Shown here: positions 42,132-52,882 of the stretch, piece after piece
Numbering within the stretch: the stretch's first letter is position 1
Layout: each line of letters opens with the position of its first letter
NCBI RefSeq assembly: GCF_010183535.1
Contig: NC_071331.1
Coordinates: 23,188,001-23,252,000 of the forward strand
Direction of reading: 5' to 3'
Source of the DNA: Caenorhabditis remanei
Taxonomy: Eukaryota > Nematoda > Chromadorea > Rhabditida > Rhabditidae
Length of the DNA: 64,000 nucleotides
The notes under the pieces: model-generated
What the model was told of the DNA's origin: nothing
The model's input: the letters and a program-made list of their open reading frames with translations, nothing else
Databases searched by the model: none
Program-made: the position numbers and the translations under genes

Positions 42132-44637
42132 GAAAAAATTCTGACAACACTGGAGCTGGGGCGTCGGCTGGATAGTTTCGGGGGTCCCGGTAGTACTCTT
42201 TCAAAGTGCATCCTCCGGTATTGTGCTTGCCTTGACAGTAAGCACAAGTACTGAAGCTCTGGCAATCTTCGGTTCTGTGGTTTCGCTGAGCACAATTGTG
42301 ACAGGAACCGCTAGAACGGAAGAACTGACGAACGTCGTACGAGGGAAGAGCACATTGAAGAATTGAGTGTCCGGGGCCACAGATGAAACAACATTTCGAG
42401 GCAGCTTCAGAGTCTCGAGGGAAGGTATGATGAATGAATCTTGCATCGTAACCTCTTCCGTGCTTGTAGCACGGTTCGAGTTTTTCTCCGGGCTGCCCTT
42501 TCATGCCAGGAATCCGAGGCTTTGGCTGCACTGAAGCCGAGTTGACCGTGGCTGCGTTTCCTTGACTCCGAGGAGCCTGATTTCCCTGGTGGAACGTCTG
42601 CTGGGTACCGAAGTAGCCCAGGTTATTCCCACCAGAAGAGCCTTGGTTGTCTACTTTACTCTGATTAACAGAGTTGTTCGACTGGTTTGAAGTCTGCGGA
42701 CCCTTCCCTCCTTTGTTTCTCTTCTTCGAATTTGTCGATGAGTTATTGCTAACTTTCGACGCATTTGGAAGCGGAGAGGCTGGTGTTTTGGTACTACCAG
42801 TACCCGCACCAGGAGCGAAATTTCCATTCGACTTCGTAGGATTACTCGAGATCTGGGATGTAGCCATTACTGACTCATCCGGTATCTCTTTCAACCTATC
42901 AGCGACGTTCGCAGATTGGAATCGATCAGCAAAGGCCCGATCTCTCAAGGATTGATCGTATCTATTGATGATGTCATAAACCGATGGCTGCGAGCCGTCT
43001 TCAAACAAATTTCTGATGTTACGGAGCATCTTCCCCGGTAACTTTTCCATGAAGCTGCGAACAAACGAGGGGGTGTTTACATCCTCCCCAAGATCTCGAA
43101 GCCTCCGGATGAGCGTTTTGCTCTCCATAAGCTGCCGAGATGCACGTTTGTAGTCTGTCGCATGGAAACTAAGCCGACTGAATTGCTGAAGGGCTTCTGT
43201 AACTTCCGAAGTATCTTTTTCGAAAGTTTCTCGCATATTCGCTAAAGTAGTTTCAAGCGAATCACGAGGTTTAGTAAGCTCGCACAGATAGCCCTTAGCG
43301 TCGCCGATAAGCTTCTTTTCCAGGAGAGACAATCGCATCACATCGTCAAGTCGAGGGTTATGCAATCCAAGTGATTCAAACATCGTCATGAACTTCTTGT
43401 ACCTGAGCGCTTCGCCAGTAAATTTCGGAAGAATGGCGTCTAGGTCGTGATAAGACAACCATTTACCATTCGTCTTCCCTTTCCTGGTGCTCTCTGCCGC
43501 ACGACACTCGACGTCAGATTCTTCATCAGAAGATTCTTCCTTACGAGCTCGAGGGGCAGGAGAACGAGCAGAGACAATGTGTTCCTTCTCGTCGCTGTCA
43601 GACAGGGACGAGAAGTTCGACTGAATTTTTTCACGAGGGGTTGATGCTACTATCTGCGTTTTCTGGGTCATGAAACGTCCACCGCTTTCCGGACGTTTCT
43701 CAACGAAACCTCCAGCGAAATATGGTGATGATCCAGCATTCTGAAGAGGACACATGTGTGTCTCATGCAGATTTGACGTGCAATGCACGCACAATCCGTT
43801 CCGTGCTAGATAGCGCGGCAGATCCGAGCTCTTACATTTGAAGAGCTCGTGTCCTTCCTCACAGACCGGGCACGCTATCGGATGTCCATGGGACGCCGCG
43901 TTCGTGTCCGCTCTGATCGAAGAACGTCTAGAGGCTTCGTGGTTTTCGACACTTGAACGAGTGTGTGAGGTAACCACAGGAGGAACTTGCGTTCCACCAG
44001 AGTTGTTGAATCCGACAGTCGGTGGATTTTGAATAAGATCGCGATCCTTGAAGTCGTCTTCGTTATGGTGGACAGATTCCGCATCCGAATGGTCTTCTTC
44101 GAATGGTTCTTCTCCGTCCACGGGTGAATTTTCCACATCCTTTGAAATATCCGCGGTTTCCGTTGGGGATATCTCTCCAGCGAGGTAATCCTGCTTCTCG
44201 AGGGCTGTTTGCAGGGCCGTGATGGCGTTCTTGATGACCGGCAGGTTGTCAGTCCGTGGTTTCAGGTCGAGATGAGCCTTAGCCACTTCGCGTAGGCGTT
44301 GACGTTCCTTGTTGGACAAGAGTTCGTCGATATTCTTGACGAATTCGTAGAAATGCTTGTCCGTTTCGATCATTCCCGCTATGACCATCAACTTTTTTCG
44401 CAAGTTGTCGATAGTCTTGAGCCCGAGAGCATCATAAACGGCCGAGGGGTCGTCCATGAAATGGAATGCTTGCTCCGCGGTTTTGAGGCCGGCGGTGCTT
44501 GCACGAGTGATTGCGGTCTTGACGTTGCGTTGAGCCGTCTTGAAGTTTTCCGAGGGCGAACGTTGATTGTTCGCTTGGCCATCTCCAGAGGTCGTTGGCA
44601 GTCCGTTCCGCGAGGGTTGTTGTCCGGTACCAGACAT
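42106..44637 (-). CDS. gag: Gag polyprotein of BEL/Pao element, 843 aa
   Basis: This intact frame starts at the ATG 34 bases past the splice acceptor. The N-terminal ~150 residues are helical, with charged repeats. Near residues 255-300 lies a paired zinc module, CPVCEEGHELFKC followed by CVHCTSNLHETHMC. A Ser/Glu-rich linker (~330-385) leads to a retrotransposon Gag-type helical region at ~395-560 (from LPKFTGEALRYKKFMTMFES on), the part that builds the particle in related elements. An Asn/Gln/Ser-rich stretch (~600-720) follows. The C-terminal nucleocapsid region has CFICGPGHSILQC, CHNCAQRNHRTEDC and CAYCQGKHNTGGC knuckles, expected to bind genomic RNA. The stop lies at 42106-42108, overlapping pol. 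No inactivating change was seen. Confidence 0.92.
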   Translation of the reverse strand: MSGTGQQPSRNGLPTTSGDGQANNQRSPSENFKTAQRNVKTAITRASTAGLKTAEQAFHFMDDPSAVYDALGLKTIDNLRKKLMVIAGMIETDKHFYEFVKNIDELLSNKERQRLREVAKAHLDLKPRTDNLPVIKNAITALQTALEKQDYLAGEISPTETADISKDVENSPVDGEEPFEEDHSDAESVHHNEDDFKDRDLIQNPPTVGFNNSGGTQVPPVVTSHTRSSVENHEASRRSSIRADTNAASHGHPIACPVCEEGHELFKCKSSDLPRYLARNGLCVHCTSNLHETHMCPLQNAGSSPYFAGGFVEKRPESGGRFMTQKTQIVASTPREKIQSNFSSLSDSDEKEHIVSARSPAPRARKEESSDEESDVECRAAESTRKGKTNGKWLSYHDLDAILPKFTGEALRYKKFMTMFESLGLHNPRLDDVMRLSLLEKKLIGDAKGYLCELTKPRDSLETTLANMRETFEKDTSEVTEALQQFSRLSFHATDYKRASRQLMESKTLIRRLRDLGEDVNTPSFVRSFMEKLPGKMLRNIRNLFEDGSQPSVYDIINRYDQSLRDRAFADRFQSANVADRLKEIPDESVMATSQISSNPTKSNGNFAPGAGTGSTKTPASPLPNASKVSNNSSTNSKKRNKGGKGPQTSNQSNNSVNQSKVDNQGSSGGNNLGYFGTQQTFHQGNQAPRSQGNAATVNSASVQPKPRIPGMKGQPGEKLEPCYKHGRGYDARFIHHTFPRDSEAASKCCFICGPGHSILQCALPSYDVRQFFRSSGSCHNCAQRNHRTEDCQSFSTCAYCQGKHNTGGCTLKEYYRDPRNYPADAPAPVLSEFFRGPFGGSQ
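42109..42230 (-). promoter_or_regulatory. gag/pol overlap, likely recoding zone (+1)
   Basis: Both frames are open across roughly 120 bases. Pol is +1 relative to gag and has no ATG here. Slippery candidates in gag frame include CCC CGA near 42180 and CGT GGC CCC near 42128. A programmed +1 shift or an alternatively spliced mRNA could join them; the sequence does not decide. Confidence 0.55.
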
Positions 44638-44670
44638 GGTTGGTTGTTCACAAAAGGGTTGAAGTCGAAA

Positions 44671-44685
44671 GCTGAAATTAAAAAA
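44671..44685 (-). promoter_or_regulatory. Splice acceptor upstream of gag
   Basis: The sense strand reads TTTTTTAATTTCAG ending at 44672, 34 bases before the gag ATG (44637). This closely matches the nematode acceptor consensus TTTTCAG. It could take a leader exon from the LTR region in cis, or a spliced leader in trans. Confidence 0.75.
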
Positions 44686-47600
44686 GTATTCTTAAAGAGA
44701 ATTGAGACCGGACAGCGGGGCTAAAGAAAGAAAAAACAGAGAAACAAAACGCTAAAAAGTCCGCTCCTGTTCGGGCGAGTCCTGACGTCCATCCACGAAC
44801 TGATCACATCCGAAGCTGAAAACCAGGCTACACAACAAAACTCCGATTGTAGCTTCAGCTGTGTTCAGTAGGCTGATGAGTCAGATGAGCTCCGAGACGT
44901 TGTCTTGGTAGGACGAATACCAAGTCACAATTGTGCGCATAACTCTAACTTAGTTCATCCTTAAAGGATGTTATACAACGTTAATCTCGTCATTGCTCAT
45001 CAGCTCATCGACCATCACTCCAGAAGAAGAAGAAACCTTCGCCGTCCAGAGAGTCGACACAGTCTGAATACTAGAATCCTAGAAATGAAGTGGCTGGGGT
45101 GTGTTTTCGCTGTACCGTCAGCTAGACACGTTCAGAGCCTCGCAACTCTGAGATACGAGAGGGGTCCAATTCAGTGAAGAGAACTGAATCGGGGGTGGGG
45201 TATCGGTTACCAAACGAAGCTCCACTTATTCAAATCGGGATAGGCTACAGACGTCCAAATGATGCACAGCAATCTACACAGGCCCGCGGTGGTCCTGGTA
45301 GAGTGTGGATCATCTATTCAACTGAGCACGCAGCAAGATTGCTGTATCTCGAGGGCGTGTTCCTCGCAGCCTGGTGGCTCCTCACCTAACAACTCGAGGG
45401 TCTTCCAACAAAACACTACGAATTTACCTGAAGTAATCCGTCAGATTAAACTGGATCTGCTAATAGGCACTTCGGAACCCTTCGGTGGGGCACTACTATT
45501 CGGTAGGGGGTAAATTGGATAGCTCTTATTCTCCATTACCCGGTCAAGGTTATAGTAGTTTCTAGACAGGGAAACTAGGTGTTGTCCGAGGCGTATCGGT
45601 TTATTCAACTCCCTCTCTAGCGGGTTGCAGTCTATTACCGGTTATATATGATCACTGATGCATCAAGGACACGCGGGTAACAGGATCTCAAACACGGTAA
45701 ATTGCACGATCCCTAGAGACGTGGCGAATATGTCCACCTTGACCAGACAGTAAACTGCCCGTTTATCAATCTCTCACGACTACACGGCTTCACCGCGAGG
45801 ACTGAACTAGAGGCATGGGATGAAATTGGACGTGTTTCTAAACTCGTACCATAGCTTAGACTCGGCTCTGTGGAACGATGGAGGGACTCGACCCACTCAT
45901 CAACTGGCGGAAAACATCGCGAATTTTTGAATCCGATGCGGATTTACAGTACTACGGAGCTCCCCATCTGGCTAAGATGCCGCTTTCTTCCATAGACTAC
46001 CACTCTTCCCAGTGAATCGTTGAACTTGGAGCACTAGGTGCCTCCCTGCTCTCGGATTCTTACCACATCTGTGAACATTACCGATTTTAACACGCTAGAA
46101 AAGCAGTACGATCTCGCACCAGTCCGCTCGAACGATCGTATCGAGCCTGCTCTCTACTCATCGCATAGAGTTGATTTCATCACATTTTACCCCCTTCAAG
46201 AGCCTTGCGCTCATAGAAGGGCTTGGTTCCTTTACGTGCAGACTTGTAATCTAAAGAGGTTTAACGAAGAAGCGTTTGATCGGGCCATTCTGAATTAGAA
46301 TGGTTGCTATCTGTATGTTGCGTATTTGCACCAAATATCGTCTGTTGACGAGGAATTCGATGAAGACCAAATACACCAAATGATGCATTACGTGCATCAA
46401 ACCTGCCCCCAAACTCCGATATACTATGTACCGGATCCTGCGCAAAATGCACCAGATCTAGTCCATTGTGTACCAAATCCCTCACGGAATATGGATTACC
46501 AGAATTGTCACTCCGAGATTATCGTGCTGAGTACGCAGCGAGACCGTTTCAATCTCGCTGATCACTGATCACGACGTCTACAGAAGCGCCCATTAGAGAC
46601 CGAATTCTAGCTGCATGAGACCGAACTCTAGCTGCAAAACTCAGCTTATGCACCAAGTTTTCATGCTGAAAATGGGTATCGAGGAAATGCATGTTATACA
46701 AATTAGCACCGAAAAACGTTTCGTTTAACCAAAATGAGGCGAAGATTGAGAGGAGTAGGGTGGGTTGGTGTCGACAGGCACGAACTGCACACTACTGCTA
46801 CAAAAACGCCGAGCTCACTTTAGCCACGTAGCCACGTGGACAAGTTTATTAGCACACGTAAAAGAATACGTTCTTTCGAGACGTATGACGTTCTTTCGAG
46901 ACGTCACGAGGGTTTACACGCACTAATAATTTACGTATAATCTCGTTGTGTCGTACTAGACCTAAAGTATATAGCTCTCGGTGGCGTTTCTGCCGGTGAG
47001 AACATCTTCAGGGGGATACGACCACGCATGGACGGGTCGCTCATCGATGAACTTGCGTCGAAGCATGTATCAAAAGGAAAACTCCTCTTGGAGACTGGTC
47101 CTTGCTTTTCGTGACACGCTGCAGTTCGATCAAGCAGCATTAGAAAGAACTGAGGTTTCAACTGTAGATAACTACGAGCTGATGTCACTTGTCAAGGAGG
47201 TGACCGGCACCTTTGCCATCGTCATGCTATAAGATCCACACCATTGAAGTAATCGAGATACTTCGCTAGCGCTTCTCTTAAATCAATCAGACCGCCGAAC
47301 ATGAACGATTAACTTCCGTCTTTCGAGCACAAAGGAAATACGTTGATGAACGAATTTGAGATCGAAATCTCGGTACAGAAGGAACTAACATTCCAAGTCG
47401 CTTGACTCAAATGCAGTCGTCAATAAGACGTATAGGTATAAACGAGGTGACGTAATTAACGGGGAACTTTTTTGACGAAGTCGTCCCTCGACTAACATCA
47501 CTTATGCTCTAATTAATCTTGCTAGATGAATCTATTCACGAGATGATGTATCTCGAACTGTACGCTTGTGACAGTCCGTATCATTCGCTCCGATTCTACC

Positions 47601-48924
47601 AATACTGGTTAATCGGATTTTAGACAATTCTCCCCAAAGCCGTACGCGAACTGATACCTGTGTACCCTTGAAGGGCGTACGCAGTCTCAATTCTTAGAAC
47701 CGAATTCCTGGGGGGACCTCAAATTGCTCGGCGCCGCGTCTCATTCGATACTCGGTCTCCGAGGGAGGGAAGTAACGAAAGGTTAGCAACGTCGAGGGAT
47801 CGGAGGCTTGTCCAGTCATTCACGTGGCCTAGACGATACAATGCGTGCGAACTATCAGAGAATTTCATCACTTATCACGACTAAATCGACCTTGAAGACT
47901 ATATATTAGACGTACCAAGTGTGCTTTCAACGCACCGAATGCACCCTAGCTACATCAAATATTGCTCACTCGATAGTGATGCGAGAACTTCAGTTACGGT
48001 GCCAGAACATAAATTAATCCCTATATCCTCATCCTTCTCTTAGCGTTAGCATCATAGATCCGGATATTTTTTTGTTTTATCCCGAGGGAATGGACCGGTT
48101 TTTAAGATCATCGCGATCACCGACCCGGATAACCCTGAATCTCGGCTTAATCTCGGGAGCCACCCGAGAGTCATCGCTCCGATTACAGGTTTAGGGTTTT
48201 TCCAATCGAGCACTTTTACTCTCGATCAGACGGGGAGAATTATAACGATTTAGCACAAATATAGGATCGTAACCCTGTGTATAGCATACTCTTGATGACA
48301 GAATCATCAACTATCTGAGCCCCGTATGCCGAGTGAACGTTTCCACTAGCTTGTTACAAGAAAATTTCATGTATCCGGTGTCAATCGTCTGTAAACCGAT
48401 CGTGGGTTTAGAATGCAACGAAAAAATATGCTCTAAGCTCCACATGCCCGAGGGCGCTGGACGAGTCCAAATCGGTGTACAATGTTAGCTGCCTGCTAAC
48501 TTCTACCCAGTGCACGGAATCGTGTGTTCAGATATATCTGAGACACTCTCTTCTGTGGCTAACATTCAAGTTATCAGTTTACCCAGACTCGAGGTCATAG
48601 AGACGGATGAAAATCCTTTTAGCCTCGCAGATTCCGAAGAATCGTTGAGTATGACGTTTCACTTCTACTCATAACTATAGAAGTAGGAAAGCCCGACGAA
48701 TTGGTCAGCGCTACCCTTTGACTCATCGTGTTCAGTTCGTGTTTGGACTACAGACGGAGAAGTCGGGAAGGTACTAAAGCCGATCTGAAATAGAGCAGAA
48801 ATTGAAATAATTACGAGTTTACACTCATAGCTATATACCAATCATTGAGATCAACTGTACCAACAAAAGAACCGGTTTTATTTACGAAGACCCGTAAAAA
48901 AAACTTAAAACAAAAGGTTAACAA
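44672..48924 (-). other. 4.3-kb spacer between accessory gene A and gag
   Basis: No sense frame of note. Local tandem repeats: ACGTTCTTTCGAGACGTATG twice at about 46867-46905, GAGACCGAACTCTAGCTGCA twice at about 46588-46636, and CACCAAATGATGCAT-like units at 46325-46480. CGAGGG recurs about nine times. It ends in a splice acceptor just before gag, so it may be an intron in the gag mRNA. Confidence 0.6.
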
Positions 48925-50937
48925 TTAATTAGTCGATCCCGAGGGATTCTCAATATTGGCAGCTTCCTGGTCCTTGACAGAGTCAACGGACTCGGTCTCG
49001 ATTTCCTTGATTGGCTTCTTGGCCTGCTTTGGCTTCTTTCCTCCAGCGTTCTTCTTCTTCTTCTTCTGAATTGGAACCTTCCCGACTACCTTGGCCGAGG
49101 AGTCCTCACCGATTCCATTGGAATCTGTGCTGATCTTCTGGCGTTTGGACGGAGTCGGTTCCTCGTCAGAATCCGAGGTTTGAGTCACGTGTTTCGCCAG
49201 GACGACGTATCTGCCTGGACGCTGTTGAGCAGATGGATCGATGAAGCGATCGACGTTGTACCCGAACTTCTCTTCAACCTCGAGGGCTTCCGAGGGAGCT
49301 ACCTTCTCTTCTATGGCCTTTCCTCCGCCCGAAGAGCGTTTCTTCTGGCGGCGTCGAGGGCAAAGCGTCTGATGGTGCTCACGTTGTTCGAGTGGCAACG
49401 AGGGATCGCAATTCTTGCACACTCTGTTCTTCGCCTTGCAGGAAGATACCGAGCCATTGCAGCCAGCTTGTCCACAAATCATGCAACGGTTCTTTTCACG
49501 GAAGAGTTGAAGTTTCGAGGGCAAGTCTGGGTACTTCTGGCACCTGAACGAGTCGTGATTCTCCTGGCAGAAGAAGCATCGCGTAGAGCTCTGAACAAAG
49601 AACTGAATTAAAGAACAGATTTACAAAACTACTAAAACGTACAGCACGGCGAGTTTCAAGATGCTTTAGCTTCTTTGTCTCTTCGTCCTGACGTACTTGA
49701 GAATGTTGAGCGAGGTCAACAGTCGTCTCAATTGCCGCAATCTCGTCGAGGGCAGCTACCTCTGCTCCATCGTCATGGGCGCCGGGTTCTAAGACTCGAG
49801 AATATGAGGCCTGCTCTTTCTTGATAGCATCAAGTTGGATCACAAGATCTCTCATCTCAGACTCTTTCTCCAAAGCCGTGACTTTCCGAGCAATGTAGCT
49901 GCGCAGCGAGTTATAGACATTAGTAATCTTGTGCGAGGTCTTCAGGAACTTGACGCGATCAACTTTTCCGTCGGCCAGAAGCTTCTTTCCGAGGAGAATA
50001 CTCTTGCCCTGGCAACGAGTCAGACGTCGCTGTGTCAACGCGAGCACACGCAGTTGCTGCAAGATTGAGCCCATCATGACTGACAGACCGTCGAGCGAAG
50101 CAAGTGGCGCGAGTCTGTCGACCATCTCAGTCCACTTGTCAGCCGAGGGGAGACGCTCAACAAAATCAGCTTTCGAGACGAGGGATTCGAGGTCTTGTTT
50201 CGTGGCGAAGCTCTCTAAATCTTTCTTCGTGATGAAGTTGCTGGCATCATCAATGGATCCGGACGAGGTGTTGTTGGCTTTGAGCTGAGACGAGATGTTC
50301 TTCAACTCCTGAAGAATGGCTGGCAGTTGCTTCAATTGTTGAACAATGTCGAGGGCTTCAATTTCCGCCAGATTCGCGGTTTCCTCGACTACGTTCGCAG
50401 CCTCCAACGTTGGATTTCCATCCAAGTTATCATCTGCAAAAGGAATCGAATCAACACTCGGAGTATTGGGTCTCCCGTTTGGGAAGACGAAAAACTCCAA
50501 CGGACCTTCGCGGATCTCCTGGTTCGCTGGAACTTCATGCTCTTGCGAGTCTGACTCTCCAAGAATCGAGGAGTGAACAGAATCTCCTGCATTGCTGCCT
50601 TGATCCGACGGATCTCCTAAATTTAAAGCTACTGATCACCATTCTTAGAGTTGACAGCACTAACCAAACTCCAGATCATCCAACTCGAGGATATTTCCGT
50701 CTTCCGCGTCTGCACCATTGGTTCTTGGAACCGATGAGTCAACCGAGGGATCTGAAAAGAACCGAGTCACCATACGCTCAATGAAAGTGTGTAATTACCT
50801 TGCGCTCCTCCCAAATGAATTCTTTCGAGCTCTATGGGAATCGGAGGCAACTGGATGTTACCGACTTCCGGATTCTCGTCGAGGATTGAGTCTTCTAGCA
50901 TCTTCTCCGTGTTAATACGTGAGTTTTCGTTGCTCAT
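48925..50937 (-). CDS. Retrotransposon accessory gene A: zinc-knuckle protein, 4 exons, 625 aa
   Basis: Exons 50937-50799, 50751-50665, 50616-49643 and 49602-48925 have consistent phases and total 626 codons. Introns are about 40-50 bp, with acceptors TTTTCAG, AATTTAG and AATTCAG. ATCGATTTAG five bases before the ATG could be an SL acceptor. The first ~170 residues are acidic. The middle is predicted helical/coiled-coil (LAEIEALDIVQQLKQLPAIL; later LEKESEMRDLVIQLDAIKKE). Near residues 409-460 come CFFCQENHDSFRC (CX2CX3HX4C) and a second Cys cluster starting RCMICGQAGC. The tail is basic and lysine-rich (about 590-610), a likely nuclear or nucleic-acid-binding signal. The paired zinc modules resemble those in the element's own Gag, so a second, Gag-derived nucleic-acid-binding protein is inferred. 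Confidence 0.75.
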
Positions 50938-51104
50938 AATTGCTAAATCGATATAAAGCTATAAAGATTAATTCACCGAATCGTAAACGAAACAGATATT
51001 GAACCGGGTAAAAACCGGGTTACCGAATCAAAAGCAATCATTAAGCGAACAAACTCGACTTTTATTAACAAAAAGAATATGAATGAAACCCCAATATTTC
51101 AACT

Positions 51105-51837
51105 TTACGAAGGATTCCATTTGAGCGATAAGATAGAATCGAGGAATCTCGACTGTAGCTTATGATGAAACTTCAGCATCGCTTTTTGAGCGACTTGACG
51201 GATATGACAGATATCTCCATAACCATACGAGTCCGGCTGTGAATATATCGAGGGTATGCATCCGCAGATCAAGTCGTTTTCACGAATCAATCTCAACGAG
51301 GATAATCTTGAAGTAGAGTAACGAGGGCGTAGGCATCTAACCTCGAGGAAATCACAGATTGCCACGTGGTAAGCCGCCCATTCCTCCATCGGGGTCATAT
51401 TCCAAGGAATACGAATCCCGAGGTCATGCGGAGTCTTCTGAAGGAAATATCCTCCATTCAACTCGTAGGCACGAGTGGAACGCTCTCGAGACTTCGATAC
51501 TTCAATCAATATCCACGTTGACCACACTCGATTGTGTGATACGAATTCATATGCTCGACATACCACCTCAATCCTCGGCGGGGAATGTTGAATCTGAAAA
51601 CTAGAGGCATCATTAAATAAATTATCAGCTTATTCTAGCTAACCGGTCTTTCTTCGAGGTATCTGTCTACAATTCTACTTGAGGTCGGAATCTCTTCGGC
51701 TCGAGAGCGAGGGATACAGACGGTCGTCGTATTCATGCAACCAGAGTCCTGTCGGACAGACAAACGAGGGTCTGGAAAAGTAAAGAGATTATCGCTCGCC
51801 CTGAAGAAAATAAAAAATTACTCTCTCGAGAATCCAT
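51105..51837 (-). CDS. Retrotransposon accessory gene B (candidate, 3 exons, 210 aa)
   Basis: Exons 51837-51822, 51771-51644 and 51593-51105 are joined by introns of about 50 bp with GTAATT/CTTTTCCAG and GTTAGC/TAGTTTTCAG borders. The phases agree and sum to 211 codons. An AATTGCAG acceptor lies five bases before the ATG at 51837, consistent with trans-splicing. The last exon alone is open for 163 codons and includes WSTWILIEVSKSRERS, a central PWNMTPMEEWAAYH and two cysteine pairs (CDFLEVRC, CGC). No family is recognised. The tiny first exon is inferred, and exons from the 51.8-52.1 kb region could instead be used. Confidence 0.5.
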
Positions 51838-52046
51838 ATTTCTGCAATTCGAGGGACGACTCCTGACCTGATTGTTAGCAACCTTATCCATTTTCTCGAG
51901 GTGATTAGTTTCGAATTGGCAAATTTCTGAAATAAATATTACCGCGAAAAGCTGTCCTATGTAAAGCGAACAGAACAGAGATACGGAATATGCCCAAGAA
52001 CATAATCGGGACCAATGAACACATAGGGAGCGATTCGAGGGAACGT

Positions 52047-52882
52047 CTACTTCAAAAATTGACAATTTATCAATGATTTGTGACTTCTTTTAACGAATTT
52101 CCGAGGGAATCCGTTCCGGCGGTGACGAAACGCTAAATAGCATCGGCCGTTATTTCTGAAAAATAATTTTTTCATAGTAACGGAAAGAAATCACGGGTGT
52201 TACCATCATCTTATCATTATTTGACCAATTCTACCGGTCCAATCGGAAGCTTTGGTTAATAAAACTCAACGAATATTAGAACGAGGGCGAAATTGCACAA
52301 ATTTGAGTCGAGGAACCTGAGACACGACCGATAAATGAGCTTGCTCATGTTAAAACCGGAAGTGCGCAAGTAACACGCGAAGTGCGTCAGCTGCCTGCTG
52401 GCTCGTAAAGCGTTCGAAAAAGGCGCGTCTTTTTCGAACTCTCAAAAAGAAGCACATTCAAACTCGTATCACACTTCCTCGAGTGAAAAACACAATTTCT
52501 AGTTAGACCGCCGAGCTAATGCATTAAAAACTTACGAATATGTTAGTAAAGCAATCAATTGCACCATTGCTGGGCTTCTCAGAGGGTTCACGTCGAAAAG
52601 GTTTTTCTCAGAGATGACATTGAGGTAACGAACTATGCTGTACACGATTTCGTAATTCATCCTTGGGTGAAATGCGACCTAAAACAGCGACGAATCATTT
52701 GAAACATAGCTATAAGGTCCCATTACAACGACAACGATGTATTTCATAACCGTATAGATCATAGCCAGTTTATAGTCCGAGGGACTGAAGACTTTCTTTT
52801 TTGAATTCTGGTAAATCGCACACTGTGATGGCTCCGAGGGTTCGTCAGCGCCCGGTGGCGGATTCGATCCATTATCTGACAT
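52047..52882 (-). CDS. Retrotransposon accessory gene C (candidate, 3 exons, 135 aa)
   Basis: Exons 52882-52727, 52678-52536 and 52155-52047 have GT/AG borders (introns of 48 and 380 bp). The phases agree and sum to 136 codons with a TAG stop. The product begins MSDNGSNPPPGADEPSEPSQ, a proline- and acid-rich start, then a lysine patch. The exon 1-2 join gives a segment alternating aliphatic and aromatic residues (YIVVV then AFHPRMNYEIVYSIVRYLNV). The third exon is basic. No domain is recognised, and it is not a convincing membrane protein or Env. There is no clear trans-splice acceptor before the ATG, so an upstream exon is possible. The third exon is the weakest part; the upstream intron is much longer than the other. 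Confidence 0.45.

Noticed and set aside
36401..44724. Many plus-strand open frames of 60-143 codons inside the retrotransposon
   Set aside because: They are antisense shadows of gag and pol, which have clear domain content on the minus strand.
51733..52065. 110-codon open frame between accessory genes B and C
   Set aside because: No ATG near its start, and probable splice sites interrupt it; parts may be exons, but no phase-consistent model could be fixed.
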